Positions 1 to 12,488 of a stretch of DNA of 64,000 nucleotides are shown here, in pieces. The translations under genes and the position numbers were made by a program. Below the pieces are notes generated by a model, which did not search any database, had not been told where the DNA came from, and saw only the letters and a list, made by a program, of their open reading frames with translations. Numbering within the stretch: position 1 is the stretch's first letter; each line of letters opens with the position of its first letter. The stretch is from Tubulanus polymorphus (Eukaryota > Nemertea > Palaeonemertea > Tubulaniformes > Tubulanidae). The stretch lies in assembly GCF_964204645.1 (NCBI RefSeq), contig NC_134035.1, positions 5,828,501-5,892,500 of the forward strand. Direction: 5' to 3'.

Positions 1-187
1 ACTTGTTCCAGAGTGTTACTATAGGTTGAAACTAATACGCCATACCTTTCACAAGGAGTAATGATGTGCATGACCGAAACTGTGTGTGCGTAGTAACTTT
101 GGAGCTTTTCAATGAATCTCATTTATTTATTAGAAATTAAAGATATATTTCTAAACAATTAATAAATCAGATAAAGTTTCTATCGAT
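1..187. other. 3' flank of SLC22 copy A
   Basis: AT-rich sequence downstream of copy A. Apart from the poly(A) signals nothing is recognised. Confidence 0.5.
122..131 (-). other. Polyadenylation signal of SLC22 copy A
   Basis: Two overlapping AATAAA hexamers on the minus strand (122-127 and 126-131), about 60 bases past the copy A stop codon. Confidence 0.6.
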
Positions 188-3100
188 TCAAACGGTTCCA
201 TTTAGTAAAGATTCATCGACAGTCGGGTGTTTTGTCGATTTGTTTTTAGGACGGTCGATATCACTGATAGTTTGAGGCATCGGTACACCTCTAGTTTCCG
301 GTAACGGTAACAACAGTAAAGCGGTAACCAGTCCAATACATCCGAGAATCACGCCCGGTAACCAAGATATAAATTGAGCCTGAAACAATTCAATATTGTA
401 ATGTTGAAATGTTTAACAAGTGGCAGGATTGAAAATGTACCGAGATAAAAACCTACCAAATAAGCGGCGAATGGTGCTGTCATCGAACCTACTCGGGAAA
501 ACGCCGATGTGATTCCGATCGCACGATTTCTGTAAAAGAAAAAGACAAGAAGATTGCGAAATACTGAACTCTATCTAAATCCATATGTACAACCACACTT
601 GTATACCTGAAGTTAGTCGGGTAAAGTTCGCTGGTATGGATGTACGTTACAGCGAACGCTACGGCACAGCAGCACCGGCCCAACGCATTCAACGTGACGA
701 TCAAAGGAACGAGGTTCGTCTCTCCTACAAAAAGAAATATCACGAAATAGATAGAGGCTGCATAGAATTGATACCCGACTCCTCATTTCGGCTGAGTCTA
801 AAAGTTGACCCACTTATCTACTCTGTACATCACTTAAAAACATGATCAAGCTAGCAGACAGCTATAGAAATGAACCGATTACAACATTTTCAACGCGGTT
901 TACAAATTGATCCGGTCGATTATGAGAAACAACGTATCACTTAACTTTAGCCGTTTAGGTACTCATCATGTACTTCAGGGGCCGGTTCCTCAGTTGAGAC
1001 TTAAGTCGAAAAATGGTCTTAGATTTAAAGACTGGTCTTAAGTTGTTAGATCGTTTGTAGAATTAAGATGGTCTTAAATTGGTCTTAAGTCTAACCCATG
1101 ACTATGGAACTGGGCCCAGGGGCCGGTTGCATAGTCGGCTTACTTAAGACCAGTCTAAGACCAACTTAGTTCTATTGCCAATCTAACAACTTACGACCAG
1201 TCTTAAGATTTAAGACCACTTTTGGACTTAGGTCACGTCTGTGCAACTGGCCCCAGAAGTTAAGAAGTATATGTGTATATGAGCTTACCGACACTGTTTG
1301 GACAGAACGTAACGACCATCAACGCAAGCCCGTTTAAAGTGTAAAGTGATATAAGAAAAACCCGTCTTCCAACACTGAAATACGTATAGTCACCACATAA
1401 ATGATTTGACGAACATTTTATACCGACTTATTCTCGGTGACTTAAACTTACTACTGTAGCACGAAGTGCATCACAATATAACTCGGTAATTCAATAGCTG
1501 TGCCTAGGAAATAATTAGCAAATCGACCTCCTGCCATAACCGTCGTGCTCATTGTTAACCCGTAATACGATAAACTCGTAAAAGACCTAGAAAAAAAAAC
1601 AGAGAACGATCTTTAAAAACAAACCACGGTCACCCATTGAGGCCGAAGTGGGCTAAATTCAATGCGTAGGCTTACCATATGATAGATTCTAGTATCGTGT
1701 ATAGACGCAGTTTTGGATGTTTGAGAATCTTGAGAATTCCAATCGTTTCATTATTGAAATCTTCATTACCCTTAGAACAGCCAACCATATTTCTAAACGC
1801 CAATCTGATCTTGTCCCTAGCCGAATAGACGCCTGAAAATAACGATAGGACGTGAGAGTGCTAATATGAATTTTTTGTCGAACGATATGATGTGTGAGCA
1901 AACTTGAGATTTATCTATTTATTTTAGATATTCCATTTATGAATAAAAAAGCCTTATTTCTCACCTTGTTTAGTGGATTCTGTGGTTTTTCTTATGGCAG
2001 AAATGACGGCTGGTGAAAGCGAACGTTGGTTAAATTTCGCGGCCTTTCTCAAAATTCTGATCGCCTCTTCTGATCTAGAATTAGCGACGAGCCACGCCAC
2101 AGATTCATCGTAAAACCTACCGATAAACACGTAATATCAAAGAAGCAGGGACTATTTTTCTGGCAATACGTTTCATTAGCATACCAGATTCCTATAATCG
2201 GGACGGAATAGACGATTCCGGTTATGATTTGCATGTATCTCCAGTCGGTGAAGAAGTATCCGCAAACTCCGGTTAAGATCAGTCCGACTGTCCAACTGAT
2301 CATGTGAAATGCGTTGGCAAACGAACGCTGATCAGTCGGAAACCATTCACACGCCAAAACAAAACCGCATAGAAATGCACCCTGTGAATAATGATAATAA
2401 TAATAATTTAATTGATAACAGTAATATTTCATCAACGATTGTAAACGCAGGACCCGGCCCGTAGGCAGGATTTAGAGAGCGGGGGTTATTTGATATAAAA
2501 GGGCGCTTTCTGGTACCGTCTTATGCATGAAAACTGCCCTTTTGCGTCAATGAAGGTTCCCTTTTTGTGGAAAGGGTGCCCTCTAATATGCCCTTTTTGT
2601 GAACGAGGTGCCCTGTGTCTATGTGAAAGTGCCATTTCGTGGAAAGTGTGCCCAAGGTAAAGAAGTAAAGAGGTTTGAATCAAATAAGTACATCTCAGAA
2701 AACTGGCACTATCAGCCAAATCAAATGGGGAGTTACCAGTAACCCCCTCTCAATACGGGCCTGAGGACGACTTGAATAGTTAAAAGAAACGACCTTTAAT
2801 GTCCAGTCGCCCAATAGAATTAAGAAAACTAACAGAAGGTTAGCGGTACACACACTTTCTATACCATTTTGAATTTCTATACCAGCTTTGAGAAGGATTA
2901 GAACGGTGCACGAATTTCTTCAGAATTTACTCAATGTTTATAATCGAGTTGTATAGTTACCAGGTTAAACATCCCGCTAAAAAATCTCATGATCGCGAAG
3001 AATGTTTGATTGATGAAAATAGCCGGTAGGAACATCGTCACGGCGCATAATAACGAACAGACTATAAGCGGCTTCTTCCTTCCAAAATAATCCGACCAAG

Positions 3101-5366
3101 GGGGCACCACTATACTTCCGGCCATAAAGCCCCCGAAATGTACCGCTATCATCAGAGCATTCATGTGACTGGATTCGCAAACCCACGAAAACTGAAAAAG
3201 TTCTAAAAAGCGTTAAGGATAATTATGATTATATAATTTCGAATTCACAAACACAAAAACTAAGCGTTTGCAATATTGTATTAAATTCATATATCAGCGT
3301 ATCTTTTTTACACCTAAATACGATAAGACTATAAAATCATTTATCATTTCTATATAGCTGCTTACCGTTTACAGTTCTAACTCATTTGTTCCAAGCATGA
3401 AAAGTGATTTCGAGCCCAGATACTATGAGAAATATATGAGCCACCTATGTATACAATAACTATACATAATAGAAAAAAATCCAATGTAAATATGACTTCT
3501 GTTATGGTTATGGTTATTTTCATTAATTCGAATGGTTATTTTCGGTTGTGTCATGCCGAAATTCTGTAGCAATTGAAAATTGCCCGAAAAAATTCGTTTA
3601 TACTACGAAAAACGAAGAAAATTCTCCAAAAAAGTCACTTCTCAAAGAGAACATAGATTCGCAGAAACAGCTCGCACAAAAAGATGATTTACATCCAAAA
3701 ACGCTCAGAAATTTCTGGTATCTTCAAGAACTGACCTGTTGTGTAAGAGTATAGTAACCCTGTGACTGATAAGAGTAACCGTTTTGACAGACGACTGTGG
3801 TATTATCTATAATTGACTTGAATTGTCGACACTGATCGAGTTTAATTTCTCCATCCTCACTAGTTGTATACGGTATCGACTGGTTCACTGTTTGATTCAC
3901 CGTAGACAGTTTGCAATGATGTTCCGGAATCCAACCTGAATGATTCATACAAAATGTTATCGTTCACTCAATTAGATTCATCTAATTAGATTCCTATTAG
4001 GGGTATTTTCTATGGTGGTTGATTCGATAAAAAAAAGTTCAATGCTCAATCCTAACTATTTTTTTCTAGACGAGAACACCAGATCCCGGTTTTATAGACT
4101 GGTACTATCTTTTACCCGGGGGCTAATTCAATTCATTATCGATTGAGTTAGCCTTGGGTTAAATAGAGGGTACCAGTCTATAAAACTGACCCGAGATTTA
4201 AACCGATTTTCCGTTTTAATGCCGCTTAAATTACCAATCTTTTATTTCATCGCGTAAAATCCTCTTTTTAACGCCGTCTTTGCCGTTACACGTTAAAACA
4301 TGTTCAGATGGAAGCTTGTTTTTCAACAAAGCGTTATCTAAAATACATCAGTAACAACAAATATTCTGTTTATAAGATAATGTATGATATTCTTTTATCT
4401 TCAACGACCCGAGTTCTGACCACTAGATAAAAGTCATTCCAAATGATTTATCATCGATCTCGAACTTCAGCCTTCTGATCTGCGGTGGAAAGTGCCTAGA
4501 CGTTGTTATTGTTATAATGTGCGTTATAAGATAGTCTTGTGCATCGCGTCCTTGAAAGGTGAGCCTCATGGCTCTTACTACGAACTCGGCGCGCTATTTT
4601 TACGCCGATTTCCTCAAATAATACTAACTGCAAGTTTAACGATCTTACTGACCTTCACCCAAAGAAATTCGGAGTATTTTCCCCATCGGCACTTTATGAG
4701 CACAAAAAAAATTTCAAACTCGCAAAACAACTCGCTTCTCCTATATAAGATATAGGCTTGTATATTGTTTAGTCGACGTCGTTCGCATAGACACAGACTC
4801 GTAAAATATATGCAATGAAATGATTTGCTGATCATCCATCAACTTTACTCTTATCTAAATATGCTACCGGTGTCTGAATAAACGACGACCTAGAAATTTA
4901 TTGCATGATGTTCTATATACCAACACACGCAGGCCCTAGATGTAGAATCTAAGAAAAAATGCCTGAGATACCTCAGCGGGTAGTGCGCTACGGTATACTC
5001 TAATACCGCGATGCATGTATCATGTTACGGGTGTAATAAAAAAGGAAACAGCAGAACAAAATGAACGGGAGAAAAGTTAATGATTTGTGAAATATCAATC
5101 GATAGAAATAATGTATCAATCTCACTCTGATGATGGAAGCACTAGAACCACAGTGTTCAATGACTATAGCGTTATTTCACTTATAGTTGAATTATCTAAA
5201 AGAATGAAATTGTGAATCTAAAATTTCGATGATGAAAATTACCTTGAAATACTAGACCGACCAAACCGAACGCCGACGCTAAAGAGACGATTTCGATCAG
5301 AAACAATTGGTAAATCTGATATCTGCCGTATCGTCCCAGCTCCTTCAGAGCGGCCTCCACCTCCAT
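188..5366 (-). CDS. SLC22-family solute transporter, copy A (11 exons, 554 aa)
   Basis: Multi-pass plasma-membrane carrier of the organic cation/anion/carnitine transporter family (MFS superfamily). Exons, in transcription order on the minus strand: 5366-5243, 3935-3736, 3191-2961, 2381-2185, 2116-1965, 1832-1676, 1586-1452, 1374-1289, 724-607, 529-457, 379-188. All junctions are GT/AG and phases match, giving 555 codons including stop, the usual SLC22 length. Exon 1 (residues 1-41) carries TM1. Exon 2 (42-108) is the large extracellular loop with four Cys and sequons NQT, NQS and NTT. Exon 3 holds the MFS signature PPWSDYFGRKKP. Exon 4 has CEWFPTDQRS and exon 5 WFYDESVAWL. Exon 9 ends in ELYPTNFR and exon 11 has LPETRGVPMPQTISDID. 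The start is the MEVE Met, shared by all four copies. Substrate cannot be told from sequence. Intron 3 carries a MITE. An AATAAA follows the stop by about 60 bases. Confidence 0.92.
978..1254. repeat. Two adjacent palindromic MITE-like elements in intron 8 of copy A
   Basis: 978-1117 and 1119-1254 are neighbouring foldback elements. Each starts GGGGCCGGTT and ends in the inverted form (AACTGGGCCC, AACTGGCCCC). Internal inverted blocks are rich in CTTAAGACC and GGTCTTAAG. They belong to the same broad family as the GGGCCAGTTT-ended palindromes elsewhere in this window. Confidence 0.7.
2448..2763. mobile_element. MITE-like insertion in intron 3 of copy A
   Basis: About 315 bp bounded by imperfect terminal inverted repeats: left CAGGACCCGGCCCGTAGGCA, right (inverted) CAGGCCCGTATTGAGAGGG. 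The interior has degenerate subrepeats around TGCCCTTTTTGTG and AAAGGGTGCCC. No clear target-site duplication is seen, so the superfamily is left open. Confidence 0.6.
4083..4195. repeat. Foldback MITE in intron 1 of copy A
   Basis: A near-perfect palindrome of about 110 bp. The left arm has GGTTTTATAGACTGGTAC and the right arm the inverse GTACCAGTCTATAAAACT, with inner arms CCCGGGGGCTAATTC and GAGTTAGCCTTGGG. A related copy sits at 48792-48894. Confidence 0.75.
4967..5040 (+). repeat. Possible tRNA-derived SINE head
   Basis: CCTCAGCGGGTAGTGCGC at about 4976-4993 resembles a tRNA D-arm/box A, followed by an anticodon-arm-like stretch. Box B is poor. A degenerate tRNA-derived element is the most one can say. 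Confidence 0.25.
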
Positions 5367-5994
5367 CGTGCTTCGCAGTATAACTAACAACTGGTGACCT
5401 CTCGCCGACTCGTCTAATGCGTCTATCGGAACAACGCATTTAGGCTAAGTACACCGCAAACCAAGCATTATCATTAATTAGTTTCTTTCTAAACATCCAG
5501 CTGTTGTTATCAAAGATGAGGATTAATGTATAGTTATGATATTTCTTCTTACTAGATTTTCCTGCAAATTGTAATCTCAGTGTCGACTTGACACGTTACT
5601 CTTTGAAAAACGAATGAGTTGATAAGATAATTAATCTATAATAATTCGGTTGGCGAATGAGTGTATTCGGATTTAGAATTTACGGATGGCTAAGATAAGT
5701 TGCAGTTATAAATTTTTCTAAAGAAAAGCGCGATTTCAGATCTTTCATAAAACATCCAACTGGTCAGGACTAGTAGTTGTCAAAAGAACTTAAAAAATAA
5801 AAACCCATAAACTTGCTGGGCGTGTTTGAAAATAGATTGGGGATCTGGCGTCTGCTGAAATTACTGTAAGTGGTGCACACATTTCCATGAATGCGGCATT
5901 TTTTATTGAAATATAGAAAAAATTATCAATCAGGGAAAACACTGCGCTTGTTTCTCCTCTCATCAACTCTTGTTATTTTCATTACGCGATGCAT

Positions 5995-7565
5995 GATGTA
6001 TATAGCGAGTGACGTACTTGTAAGGCTTTGTGGCATAAGATGATCAATAGTGGTGTTACGGGCAAAGTTCTAAATGTAATATATAGCATGTACCAGGGCA
6101 TCAAGTCATGTGTATTTTCTAATGATAGTAAAACAGATGCCTTTGAAAGTTTTATGGGTGTCAGACAGGGAGAAAATGTGTCCCCCGTGCTCTTTTCAAT
6201 ATTTTTAAATGATCTGGCTATTAAGATGCTCAAAATTTCCCTCCATAAATCTGCGCATGCGTAATGATGCATGGGTCAAATTGATGATCCTTATGTACGC
6301 AGACGATACAGTACTTATGAGCGAGAGTCCACAGGGTCTTCAGAAATTGATTGACAACTTGCATGTTTATTGTAAAGATTGGAAGTTACAAATAAATTGC
6401 GAAAAAACAAAAGTAATGATATTCTCGAAACGAAGACTCCGAAACCCTCCGGAGTTTAATATAAACGGTCGAGTGTTGGAGTTAGTATATAACTATAAGT
6501 ATTTGGGTATACTATTCTCCCATACCGGGTCTTTTGCTCAGTGCCGAAAAGCGTTAGCAAACCAAGCGCAGCGGGCTATGTTCTCTGTTTTAAAAAAGGT
6601 TAGCGAATATTCACTCGACGTTGATGTTAGCTTAAAGTTATATGATAGCATGGTATTACCAATTCTATTATTTGGATGTGAAATTTGGGGTTACGAAAAT
6701 CTCCGAGTTCTTGAGTGCGTGTAGCTTAAATTTTTTAAATATTTACTCAAGTTAAAGAAATCTACTAATAGCTCATTTGTCTATGGAGAACTTGGTCGTT
6801 TTCCTCTCGAAGTTTACGTGCAGCTTAGAATCGTAAATTTTTGGGCAAAATTAATAACTGATGATAAATTATCGTCGAAGGTTTACAGTTGTGTTTATAA
6901 TAGCTATATTGATGGTCAAGCTTACTCTTGGATGGATTCTGTGAAGAACATTTTGCTCCGAAATGGGCTCGGATATATTTGGGAAAATCAAAATATTCCA
7001 AACGTGAATTACTTGAGTCTGATTCTTAAACAGAGATTGCAGGATCAGTTTATGCAAGTCTGGCATGCAAAACTTACTGATTCCACTATGGCTATTACGT
7101 ATTTAACAATCAAATGCCGTTTCGAAATGGAAAAGTATCTAGCTCAATTATCTCCTAGGGACCGGTTAACTTTATGTAGATTTAGATGCTCAGCTCACAG
7201 GCTACCGGTGGAAGTTGGGCGGTGGCGTGGAATTGCCCGTGCCAATAGGCTGTGCCAAAAGTGTGATTTAGTGGCGGTGGGGATGAATATCACTTTTTAC
7301 TCGTCTGCCCGTACTTCCAGGAATCTAAAGCTAGATACATCCCGGAGCGTTATTGGAGATTCCCCAATAACGTAAAGTTGTATGATTTTTTCAACTCAAA
7401 TTGCCAAACCCTTAAAAAACTGGCGTTGTATATACGCAAATGTTTAATACATTTCTAATGTTAAATGTTGCAATGTCTATTGTAAATTAATTTTGTGCTC
7501 TGTGCAATTGTATAATTGTGGAGTAAATAAACTAAATTGTAATTGTAAATTGTAATTGTAATGTA
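5995..7565 (+). mobile_element. 5'-truncated, inactivated non-LTR retrotransposon (LINE)
   Basis: Reverse transcriptase remnant. The first segment (about 6028-6264) has GVRQGENVSPVLFSIFLNDL. A frameshift leads to 6209-6724, which carries the catalytic box MYADDTVLMSES and the downstream region FSKRR...YKYLGI. A stop at about 6722 precedes the C-terminal part (to about 7375), and a further frameshift leads to a Cys/His-like motif near 7250-7320. The 3' end is AT-rich with repeats of TGTAAT (7535-7562), as in LINEs with microsatellite tails. The RT motifs suggest the CR1/L2/Jockey group, but the clade is not resolved. It is a dead copy lying in the A/B promoter gap. Confidence 0.85.
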
Positions 7566-7609
7566 TTGTGGTGGCTGATAGGGCCACATGCAACACGTTT
7601 TACATGACT

Positions 7610-7798
7610 TTATAGCGCAAAAACGAACTTTTCGTTTTTGGGCCCTAGCAAAAACGAATTCTACCGCGCAAAAACGAAATATTATGATATAGCAAAAACA
7701 AAATTGCTCCATGATTTTTCGTTATTGCTAGGGCGCAGAAACGAAAAATCATGGATCAATTATAAAGCAAAAACGAAAGTTCGTTTTTGCTCTATAAT
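7610..7798. repeat. Foldback element built from CAAAAACGAA motifs
   Basis: The left end, TTATAGCGCAAAAACGAAC, is mirrored at the right end by GTTCGTTTTTGCTCTATAA. At least four further direct or inverted copies of GCAAAAACGAA lie between. No coding potential is apparent. It is probably a non-autonomous foldback transposon. Confidence 0.7.
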
Positions 7799-7860
7799 TT
7801 TCTGTTTACGTATTTCTATAATCGAGGTCGTGTCTACGCTTGTGCATAGTGAATTGACGA

Positions 7861-7925
7861 GTAATTATATACAAGTTCAGTCCAGTCAATGATTTACTGG
7901 ACTAGACTTGTACGTATATAATTAC
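7861..7925. repeat. Hairpin (inverted repeat)
   Basis: GTAATTATATAC at 7861 is mirrored by GTATATAATTAC ending at 7925. Inside, ACAAGTTCAGTCCAGT pairs with ACTGGACTAGACTTGT around a 9-base loop. Confidence 0.7.
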
Positions 7926-9274
7926 TTGTGTTGATTTTCCCGATAGGAGGTGTGTATGCATTACAATCCACTTTCATTTCTCCGATGATGTGTCAAAACT
8001 TCGAAACTGTCAGAATAGATTGTTAAATCACTGTGGGTTTTGCTCATTAACTCTCGAATGCTGAGATCAACAGTTCGCCAGTTACTACAACCGTATAATT
8101 GGCGTTTGGCGTTACAATCAAGCTTTTAGGTACATGCATTAGCCGTCAGTCGAATGCCTTATGTACGATTTTATCTCAGATATGAATATAAAACCTGTGG
8201 TCGACTGGAATGAACTCATTGAATGAACCTATACCTGTGTTTGTTTGCGAAAATTTTGAAATTCTAAGATAATTTCATGGCATTTAGAGGCTTTTTGAGA
8301 TTAGTAGGTGGTGAAAAGTATCGTCGGCAAATATGGTCGGCAAAATTTCGAAGGCCACTCGAAATTTATTCCGCAGTATGGGCTATGTGCCCTGAATCCG
8401 CCCTGTTGGACTTAAAAATGAAAACACGTAGCCGATGTATATAAGGTTTCAAGGCCGCATGACCTTTCTTATCGTCGAGATGCGGCATTTTAGATCATAA
8501 CACATTTTCCATCATAGTATCACCTTGCAGCTACTTCCCAATATCATCATTAATATCAACGACGGCTGGAGGAGCCCCGTAGTAAATGTAGGCATTTTGG
8601 TGTAAATCCATTATTTTGTTCAAATATATTTTGTTGCCATGACATGGTCTGCGGGTATATACAGGGAGTTACAACGTTTCACGTGTTACCATTTTATAGT
8701 GGAATAACGCACACATGTGCCATTTACAATAAAGACATTGAAATACATGTACGTATACTGCTGAATGAAAGAAGCGTGAAAATGTCCTCTTGGTTTTAAC
8801 GGATTCGTACACGTTTCACGTCACTCGGAAACTCGACTAAACGCGTGCAGTGTCCCTTTTTAGTACATACATGTTCAATTCAAGTCTCAACGAAGTTAGG
8901 TAAGTGAACTTTTGACAGTTCACCGAGAAAAACTCGTTTTTTCTTTGTTTGAACCAATTTCTCGGTCATATATCATAAGTATTGTCGTATTATTTGCATT
9001 GTGGGGAAAACTTTCATTTCGTCAACATCAACAACTGTAGTGAACCTATTTCCTTGACATCTCACTGCCGGCCTAATACCAAAACCCTACGCTGCGTAAG
9101 TTTTAATAGTGAGCTCAAACATTGTGATTATACATCGAGATTTAAGAATTTCGTTTGTTTCCGCAGGTACGAGTGTACCCTACGATTCAATAGCGGTTTT
9201 ATCTACCGATCGGAACGTGTTAAGCTTTACCAGAAAAATAGCGGTTCGCGCCAGTACAGTTTGTTTGCAGCACG

Positions 9275-12053
9275 ATGGAAGTTGAAACCGCTTTGACGGA
9301 TTTAGGGAGATACGGAAGATATCAGATATTTCAGTTGTTTATGGTTGAAATAGTGACTTTGGCGTCAGCACTTCCCACGCTCGGTCCTATATTTCAAGGT
9401 AATGCTATTTCTTCATCATTTCAATAGATATTCGTTTCTTCTTAATTTCAAGTTTTTCATAACTCGACCCCCATAGCACAATACAGTGCATTTACACCTG
9501 ACGATGATCTCTACGGTGAGCTCGGAACTTCGTGCTTTCTGATATATTTTTTGATTCAATGAATTATTGATTTTTAACATTTTTAATCCGTAAATAATGA
9601 GTTTTTTTAAACCCATCACTAATTTATCATTTGAATATATGATGTAAAAACAATGGCAGACAAATCAAGATAAATAATGATAGCATGATAGAAAAATACG
9701 TAATGGATGCCATATTTTCAAATTCAGCATGGATTCCGGAACATCATTGTAAACTGTCTACGGTGAATCAAACAGTGAACCAGTCGATACCGTATACAAC
9801 TAGTGAGGATGGAGAAATTAAACTCGATCAGTGTCGACAATTCAAGTCAATTACAGATAATACCACAGTCGTCTGTCAAAACGGTTACTATTACCGGTCA
9901 CATGGTTATTACACTCTTACCGAACAGGTCAGTCAGTCAGTCTGCAGAAATCCCTATGATCTAATAAAATCACCAGAAAAATTGATGATTTTATGATTTT
10001 ATCTATTTTCAGTTTTCGTGGGTTTGTGAATCAAGTCACATGAACGCTTTGATGATGACGATATTTTTTGGCGGGTTTATGACCGGGAGCATAGTGGTGC
10101 CGCCTTGGTCAGATTATTTCGGGCGGAAGAAGCCGCTTATAGTCTGTTCGGTATTGTGCGCTGTATCGCTGATTTTGCCCGTTATTTTCGTCGATCAAAC
10201 ATTCTTTGCGATCATGAGGTTTTTTGCTGGTCTTTTCTCTCTGGTAATTTATTGGTGGAATGAATGAATTTATTTATGCCGAATCTAGAAATGGCAACAG
10301 CTTTCAAGTTATTCTCGTAAATCTCTTGTAGAGTGCTTCACTGTGTAGCTATTGTTTGGTTTGTGAGTGGTTCCCAACCGACCAGCGTTCGTTCGCTAAC
10401 GCATTTCACATGCTCGCCTGGTCGACAGGAATGGTTGTTACTGGAATTTGCGGCTACTTTTTCACTCAATGGAAATATATGCTCATTTTCAGTGGTTTGC
10501 TCTATTGCGTCCCGATTATAGGAATCTGGTAATTAGATAGAAAATGAGTTGTAATGGATTTATAAAAAAGACCCTAAAGACGTTTCTAAAATATGAGTGT
10601 GTTTTTTGTAATTAGGTTTTACGATGAATCTGTAGCGTGGCTCGTCGCTAATTCCAGAACCGAAGAAGCGATCAGAATTTTGAGAAAGGCAGCGAAATTT
10701 AACAAACGCTCGCTTTCACCAGCCACCATTTCTGCCATTAGAAAAACCACAGAATCCACTAAACCAGGTGAGCTATGAACTCTCAAGATTTCATTAAGTA
10801 AAATGTAAAATCATTCATAATTCTATCGGTAATTATTTATATATCAAATTCAGATAAAAGCTCGGTTGTGGATAGAGTCAAGCTAGTGTTTGAAAATATG
10901 GTCGGCTGTTCTAAGGGAAGTGAAGATTCGGATAACGAAACGATTGGAATTTTACAGATTCTCAAACATCCAAAACTGCGTCTATACACGATACTTGAAG
11001 CTATTATCTGGTACGTATTATACCTGTATATAATATTAAGTGTGGGCAAATGTTTTGATTTTGAAATCTTAAACCTTTTCCCGTTTTCTAGGTGTTTTAC
11101 AAGTCTCACTTATTACGGGTTGACACTCAGTACGACAGTAATGGCTGGAGGTCGATTTGCTAATTATTTTCTGAGCGCTGCTATTGAGTTACCGAGTTAC
11201 CTTGCGATGCATTTACTACTCTTATAGTGAGTTTTATTCAAAAGCCAAAATTGAAAAAGTCCTTTTCGCAACATATCAAAATAAATCAGATGAAATATGA
11301 ACGATATTTTTCAGTATTGGAAGACGAGTATCGTTGATGTTGCTTTATGCTTTGACCGGTCTAGTTTTGATAGCTGTGACGTTCTGTCCTATGAATGCCG
11401 GTTTGTATTTACATGTATATCTGTATGTTTCCCGAGAATATCTCATCATAAAACGTCTCTGAATCTTGAGTTATTTATATCTATCTCTAGGAGGGACGAA
11501 TTTGGTTCCGTTAATTATGACGTTTAATACTTTTGGAAAATTCTGCTGCGCCGCGGCTTTTGGTATCATTTACATCCATACCAGTGAACTTTACCCGACT
11601 AACTTCAGGTACTAGTGTCAGCAAATTGTATATGTTTTTTAGTTTTTTGTTCATAAAAGTTGGGAATAAATTAGCGATATTTTTCTAATATTTAATAGAA
11701 ACCGTGCGGTAGGTATAGCATCGGCGTTTTCCCGAGTAGGTTCGATGACAGCACCATTCGCCGCTTATTTGGTAGGTTTTTATTTCGTGCATTTTCAATC
11801 CTGCCACTTGTTTGACATTAACATTACGATCGAATTGTTTCAGGCTCAATTTATATCTTGGTTACCGGGCGTGATTTTCGGGTGTATTGGACTGGTTACC
11901 GCTTTACTGATGTTACCCTTACCGGAAACTAGAGGTGTGCCGATGCCTCAAACTATCAGCGATATCGACCACAACAACTTGATAAAACCGACTTTCGATG
12001 AAGAGCAACTTAAACCAATCGTTGATCAAATTAAATCGGAAGTTACCCTATGA
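9275..12053 (+). CDS. SLC22-family solute transporter, copy B (11 exons, 560 aa)
   Basis: Organic ion transporter-like membrane carrier, head-to-head with copy A. Exons: 9275-9398, 9728-9927, 10013-10243, 10332-10528, 10616-10767, 10854-11010, 11092-11226, 11315-11400, 11491-11608, 11699-11771, 11844-12053. Exon lengths equal those of copy A except the last, so phases are conserved. The total is 561 codons including stop. Motifs: PPWSDYFGRKKP in exon 3, CEWFPTDQRS in exon 4, WFYDESVAWL in exon 5, ELYPTNFRNRAVG across exons 9-10, LPETRGVPMPQTISDID in exon 11. The C-tail is longer than in the other copies and ends SEVTL. The exon 8 donor is weak (G/GTTTGT), where copies C and D have GTACGT. AATAAA lies at 12095-12100. 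Family certain; substrate unknown. Confidence 0.92.
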
Positions 12054-12488
12054 ATTGCATGCTCTTAGTTCATATTTCTATGCTCAGATAAGATAATAAA
12101 TTATACATTTATACACATATATCGTTTTACTTTTTCATTGCAACGTCTTAATGTAGCATGGGTTTTGAAGACTAATCCGATCTGTTGGCCATTGTGGAAC
12201 ATAGATTTTAATTGAATATTTGTTGTTGTGTAAAAAGTATATTTTGAATTTTTTTTACGCAAACTATCTGAGATTCTTTCTTTCTAGAAGTTTTTTTCGG
12301 ATTCAGTGATTTAGTGTCTTCAAATAGTTGTGAAAAACCGAGTTCCTTGCTTTGTAGTGATTTTTGCGAGTGATACAAAAAGTGTAATAAGTCGAAATTA
12401 TCATTTCATAAAAATTTCCATCGCGATTTGGTCATTTCCAACAAAAAAAAAAACAATACTTATTTTCTCCCATTTCTAACGCACGTTT
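12054..12488. other. Convergent 3' intergenic region between copy B and the GPCR gene
   Basis: 435 bp of AT-rich DNA with the copy B poly(A) signal and probably both 3' UTRs. Nothing else is recognised. Confidence 0.5.
12095..12100 (+). other. Polyadenylation signal of SLC22 copy B
   Basis: AATAAA, 42 bases after the stop codon. Confidence 0.7.

Larger units (their letters stand above)
5367..9274. other. Divergent intergenic region between SLC22 copies A and B
   Basis: 3.9 kb separates the two start codons. It contains a degenerate LINE (about 6000-7565), a foldback element of CAAAAACGAA motifs (7610-7798) and a hairpin (7861-7925). The rest should contain both promoters, but no core promoter motif is distinctive. 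Confidence 0.6.
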
